DNA of 9,635 nt from an uncultured Flavobacterium sp. (lineage in GTDB: Bacteria; Bacteroidota; Bacteroidia; Flavobacteriales; Flavobacteriaceae), in assembly GCA_946480635.1 (NCBI GenBank), contig CAMLKV010000056.1, positions 1 to 9,635 of the forward strand, given 5' to 3'. The number at the start of each line of letters is the position of its first letter. The first letter of the stretch is position 1. Made by a program: the position numbers and the translations under genes. Below are positions 7,502 through 9,635 of this stretch, in pieces. The notes under the pieces were generated by a model. The model had not been told where the DNA came from and ran no database searches. It worked only from the letters and a program-made list of their open reading frames with translations.

Positions 7502-8047
7502 ATGAGAAAATTAGCGTTTATTGGAGCCTTGATGTTTATTTTACTTTCATGTAAATGTAAAAAAGATGCTATGGAAGCAAACACATCATCTCAAGCAGCA
7601 GTTGAAACTGTTAAAACCAATGATAGTGGATCAACAATTGTTGCGCCAGAAAAAGATAATGTTTCTCAAAGCAACTTAAAAGAAGATCTTCAAGAACAAA
7701 CAACGATGGTTGAGTACAATGCTAATACAAGAGGTTATTTTTTGAAATTAGTGTTTAGTGGTAATAAGCTGATGTTTACAAATGAAAGAGATTCAGATAA
7801 CCTTAAGACAGTTCAATTGGATAAAACCCAATTGGATGAGCTAAACAAACTGTTAAGTTCAATTAATGTAGACGGATTATCTGGTTTAAAAGATCCAACG
7901 CAAAAACGTTTTTATGATGGTGCAGCAATAGCAAATTTAAAAATTACAAAAAACGGAAAAGAATACAATACAGTAGATTTTGATCACGGATTTCCGCCTG
8001 CTGCTATCGAAAAGTTTGTTAGCAAATTGGTTTCTTACACAAAATAG
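7502..8047 (+). CDS. small predicted lipoprotein of unknown function in the SUF operon
   Basis: A 181-residue protein that I do not recognise as a named family. It starts MRKLAFIGALMFILLSCKCKKD: a positive start, hydrophobic stretch and lipobox LLSC with Cys17 as the lipidated residue, so it should be anchored to a membrane facing the periplasm. Right after come a second cysteine (Cys19) and a lysine-rich patch, then a low-complexity linker rich in Ser, Thr, Asn, Ala and Glu to about residue 70. The folded part, about 70-181, has alternating strands such as GYFLKLVFSGNKLMF and NLKITKNGKEYNTVDF and ends with a helix. It lies 16 bases after sufS and 15 before sufE, so it is almost surely cotranscribed with cytoplasmic Fe-S genes although itself exported. 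The lipoprotein call is firm; any role is open. Confidence 0.85.
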   Translation: MRKLAFIGALMFILLSCKCKKDAMEANTSSQAAVETVKTNDSGSTIVAPEKDNVSQSNLKEDLQEQTTMVEYNANTRGYFLKLVFSGNKLMFTNERDSDNLKTVQLDKTQLDELNKLLSSINVDGLSGLKDPTQKRFYDGAAIANLKITKNGKEYNTVDFDHGFPPAAIEKFVSKLVSYTK

Positions 8048-8062
8048 AAGTAGAAAAAGATA

Positions 8063-8482
8063 ATGACAATTCAAGAAATTCAAGAAGAAATCGTCGATGA
8101 GTTTTCAATGTTCGATGATTGGATGCAACGATACGAATACATCATCGAATTAGGAAAATCACTTCCTTTAATAGATGAACAATATAAAACTGAAGAAAAT
8201 ATCATAAAAGGATGTCAGTCGAAGGTTTGGATACATGCAGAACAGCAAGAGGACAAAGTTGTTTTTACAGCCGATAGTGATGCAATTTTGACTAAAGGAA
8301 TTATTGCGATATTGATAAGAACTTTTTCTAATCAAACACCAAAGCAAATTTTAGATGCCGATACTAATTTTATTGATGAAATTGGACTAAAAGAACATTT
8401 ATCGCCAACACGTGCAAACGGATTGGTATCAATGATTAAACAAATTAAAATGTATGCCTTAGCTTTTCAGGCTAAAAATTAA
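8063..8482 (+). CDS. sufE: cysteine desulfuration protein SufE
   Basis: The cytoplasmic sulfur shuttle that accepts persulfide sulfur from SufS, stimulates it, and passes sulfur to SufB. The protein has 139 residues, the usual size. The N-terminus MTIQEIQEEIVDEFSMFDDW and the segment RYEYIIELGKSLP are typical of the family. The acceptor is Cys51 in NIIKGCQSKVWI, the same residue number as in E. coli SufE. The region GIIAILIRTFSNQTPKQILDAD followed by LSPTRANGL is the conserved second half. It starts 15 bases after the lipoprotein stop, and the DUF59 gene begins 3 bases after its own stop, indicating coupled expression with both neighbours. Confidence 0.97.
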   Translation: MTIQEIQEEIVDEFSMFDDWMQRYEYIIELGKSLPLIDEQYKTEENIIKGCQSKVWIHAEQQEDKVVFTADSDAILTKGIIAILIRTFSNQTPKQILDADTNFIDEIGLKEHLSPTRANGLVSMIKQIKMYALAFQAKN

Positions 8483-8485
8483 AAG

Positions 8486-8809
8486 ATGGAAGAATTTAAT
8501 GATACAATAAATTTAGGTGAAGAAGTTGTAAAGGTTTTAAAAACTATTTACGATCCAGAAATACCAGTAGACATATACGAATTAGGATTAATTTATGATG
8601 TTTATGTAAATGAAGATTTGGATGTAAAAATCCTTATGACTTTAACATCACCCAATTGCCCTGTTGCCGAAACATTACCAAATGAAGTAAAGGAAAAAAT
8701 TGAAAGAATAGGTGATGTAAAAACGTGTGAAGTAGAAATTACTTTTGATCCGCCATGGAGTAAAGATTTAATGAGTGAAGAAGCTAAGTTAGAGTTAGGA
8801 ATGCTTTAA
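8486..8809 (+). CDS. SUF-associated DUF59/MIP18-family Fe-S assembly protein (SufT-like)
   Basis: A 107-residue, single-domain DUF59 protein. The family signatures are plain: IYDPEIPVDIYELGLIYDV (21-39) with the DPE motif, LTSPNCPVAETLP (53-65) with the conserved Cys58, and EITFDPPWSKDLMSEEAKLELG near the end. Homologues in SUF operons (SufT, and the SUF-associated protein family of Bacteroidota) help mature Fe-S proteins, and eukaryotic MIP18/CIA2 is a cytosolic cluster-targeting factor, so a late delivery step is the best inference. It is shorter than the SufT proteins that carry extra N-terminal sequence. It lies 3 bases after sufE and 1 base before the next gene, suggesting translational coupling. 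Confidence 0.93.
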   Translation: MEEFNDTINLGEEVVKVLKTIYDPEIPVDIYELGLIYDVYVNEDLDVKILMTLTSPNCPVAETLPNEVKEKIERIGDVKTCEVEITFDPPWSKDLMSEEAKLELGML

Positions 8810-8810
8810 G

Positions 8811-9320
8811 ATGCAAGAAGAAATTATAAATAAAGTAGCGGCAAGTTCTTTAGTAGTTTTCGATTTAGAAGACTACTACAAGACTGGCGTGCGAACTCAG
8901 ATAGATATTTCACAATGGTTAATTGAAGGGTTTTTACTCAAAGAAAAGGATTTCCGAGAAGCTTTAAAAAACCATGATTGGTCTCAATATCAAAATCATT
9001 ATATAGCCATTAATTGCTCAACTGATGCTATTTTGCCTGCTTGGGCATCAATTTTAGTAGCTTCTTACGTTGCGCCTTATAGTAAAAAAGTTGTTCTTGG
9101 TAATCTTTCTGATTTAGAAACCTCAATTTATGAATCAGAATTGGCTTCTATTGATTTTTCTCAATACAAAGATAAACCGGTTATTTTAAAAGGGTGCTCG
9201 AAAAAACCAGTGCCTGAATCTGCTTATATACTAGCAATACAAAAACTTCAAGAGAACGCAAAAAGCGTAATGTATGGTGAAGCTTGCTCTGCTGTACCTA
9301 TTTACAAGTCAAAGAAATAA
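8811..9320 (+). CDS. DUF2480-like protein of unknown function, SUF-linked
   Basis: A 169-residue cytoplasmic protein without signal peptide or membrane segment, which I recognise as DUF2480, a family found mainly in Bacteroidota beside SUF genes. Its features are three cysteines each followed by serine: Cys69 in INCSTD, Cys129 in LKGCSKKPVPESAY and Cys159 in YGEACSAVP. The regions around Cys129 and Cys159 are what I remember as most conserved, so metal or cluster binding, or a redox role, is possible but unproven. Hydrophobic strands YIAIN, ILVASYVA and KKVVLGN suggest an alpha/beta fold. Its ATG is 1 base after the stop of the DUF59 gene, making coupled translation very likely. It is the last gene before a new promoter. 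Confidence 0.8.
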   Translation: MQEEIINKVAASSLVVFDLEDYYKTGVRTQIDISQWLIEGFLLKEKDFREALKNHDWSQYQNHYIAINCSTDAILPAWASILVASYVAPYSKKVVLGNLSDLETSIYESELASIDFSQYKDKPVILKGCSKKPVPESAYILAIQKLQENAKSVMYGEACSAVPIYKSKK

Positions 9321-9332
9321 GAATTTTTTTCA

Positions 9333-9340
9333 TAAATTTG
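9333..9340 (+). promoter_or_regulatory. Bacteroidota -7 promoter element for the DUF3078-like gene
   Basis: TAAATTTG fits TAnnTTTG and ends 22 bases before the ATG at 9363. No clear -33 TTTG is seen upstream. An inverted repeat, TTGAGT (9338-9343) and ACTCAA (9353-9358), overlaps the element and the expected transcription start. The gene could also be read through from the SUF unit, because no terminator lies in the 42-base gap. Confidence 0.5.
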
Positions 9341-9362
9341 AGTGAACTCTAAACTCAATACT

Positions 9363-9635
9363 ATGAAAAAAATCATATTAATCAGTTTGATTTTATTTTC
9401 TTGCGGATTCATTTCGGCACAAGTCAGTGAAAAAGCACTGATAAACAAAACTGCTGAAGCAGCCGAAAAAACTAAAGACACCACTAATATGGGGTGGAAA
9501 AAGGGAGGAAACTTTGTTTTTCTTTTCAATCAATCGGCTTTTAATAATGAATGGCTAGGTGGTGGAACGTCAAACATGGCTGGTAATATTAGCCTTAACT
9601 ACGATTTTAATTACAAATCAGAAAGCATAGTTTGG
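9363..9635 (+). CDS. DUF3078-like exported protein, N-terminal part (3' end outside window)
   Basis: The first 91 codons of a longer gene. It begins MKKIILISLILFSCGFISAQ, a signal peptide with the ISAQ ending common in flavobacterial exported proteins; cleavage probably follows Ala19. LFSC at 11-14 looks like a lipobox but has Phe at the wrong place, so signal peptidase I is preferred. After a short charged, helical stretch come WKKGGNFVFLFNQSAFNNEW and LGGGTSNMAGNISLNYDFNY, the start of the DUF3078 domain, whose alternating aromatic strands suggest an outer-membrane beta-barrel. The function is unknown. It follows the DUF2480-like gene by 42 bases with its own likely promoter, so it may be a neighbour rather than a member of the SUF unit. 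Confidence 0.82.
   Translation, partial: MKKIILISLILFSCGFISAQVSEKALINKTAEAAEKTKDTTNMGWKKGGNFVFLFNQSAFNNEWLGGGTSNMAGNISLNYDFNYKSESIVW

Noticed and set aside
9302..9529. Minus-strand open frame at the right edge (75 residues, hydrophobic)
   Set aside because: It is antisense to the signal peptide and start of the DUF3078-like gene, which matches family sequence, and it covers that gene's promoter.

Overview
The window looks like a piece of a Bacteroidota chromosome, most likely Flavobacterium or a close relative. It is AT-rich, its genes generally lack Shine-Dalgarno sequences and have A-rich leaders, three intergenic regions carry the TAnnTTTG -7 promoter element of this phylum, and the proteins (a DUF2480-like protein, a DUF3078-like protein, a SUF-associated DUF59 protein) are typical of flavobacteria. 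Species assignment from sequence alone is not possible.

Layout. Bases 1-615 hold the 3' end of an acetyl-CoA hydrolase / 4-hydroxybutyrate CoA-transferase family gene, closed by a strong hairpin terminator. From about 741 a promoter starts the first SUF unit: A-type carrier (sufA-like), sufB, sufC, sufD, ending at a bidirectional terminator at 4777-4805. A 63-nt imperfect palindrome sits between sufC and sufD. On the minus strand, 4807-6144 encodes a membrane-anchored SxxK serine hydrolase (beta-lactamase/NylB-like fold) that interrupts the SUF locus. A second plus-strand SUF unit starts at about 6237 with its own promoter: sufS, a small lipoprotein of unknown function, sufE, a DUF59 SUF-associated protein and a DUF2480-like protein, with spacings from 1 to 16 nt. 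A DUF3078-like exported protein with its own promoter runs off the right edge.

How the genes work together. SufS (PLP cysteine desulfurase) takes sulfur from cysteine onto its active cysteine, and SufE accepts it and passes it to the SufBCD scaffold, where SufC supplies ATPase activity. The A-type carrier and the DUF59 protein are expected to help deliver clusters to apoproteins. The DUF2480-like protein and the lipoprotein travel with this machinery, but their roles are unknown.

The core is a well-known system. The parts worth a second look are a near-identical 19-base element just upstream of the first gene in both SUF units (a possible shared operator or leader), the palindromic repeat inside the operon, the antiparallel hydrolase splitting the locus, and the two uncharacterised co-operonic proteins. 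I do not see a clearly new multi-gene system here. No tRNA, rRNA, CRISPR array, transposase or phage gene is visible, and there is no gene-free stretch longer than 300 bases.
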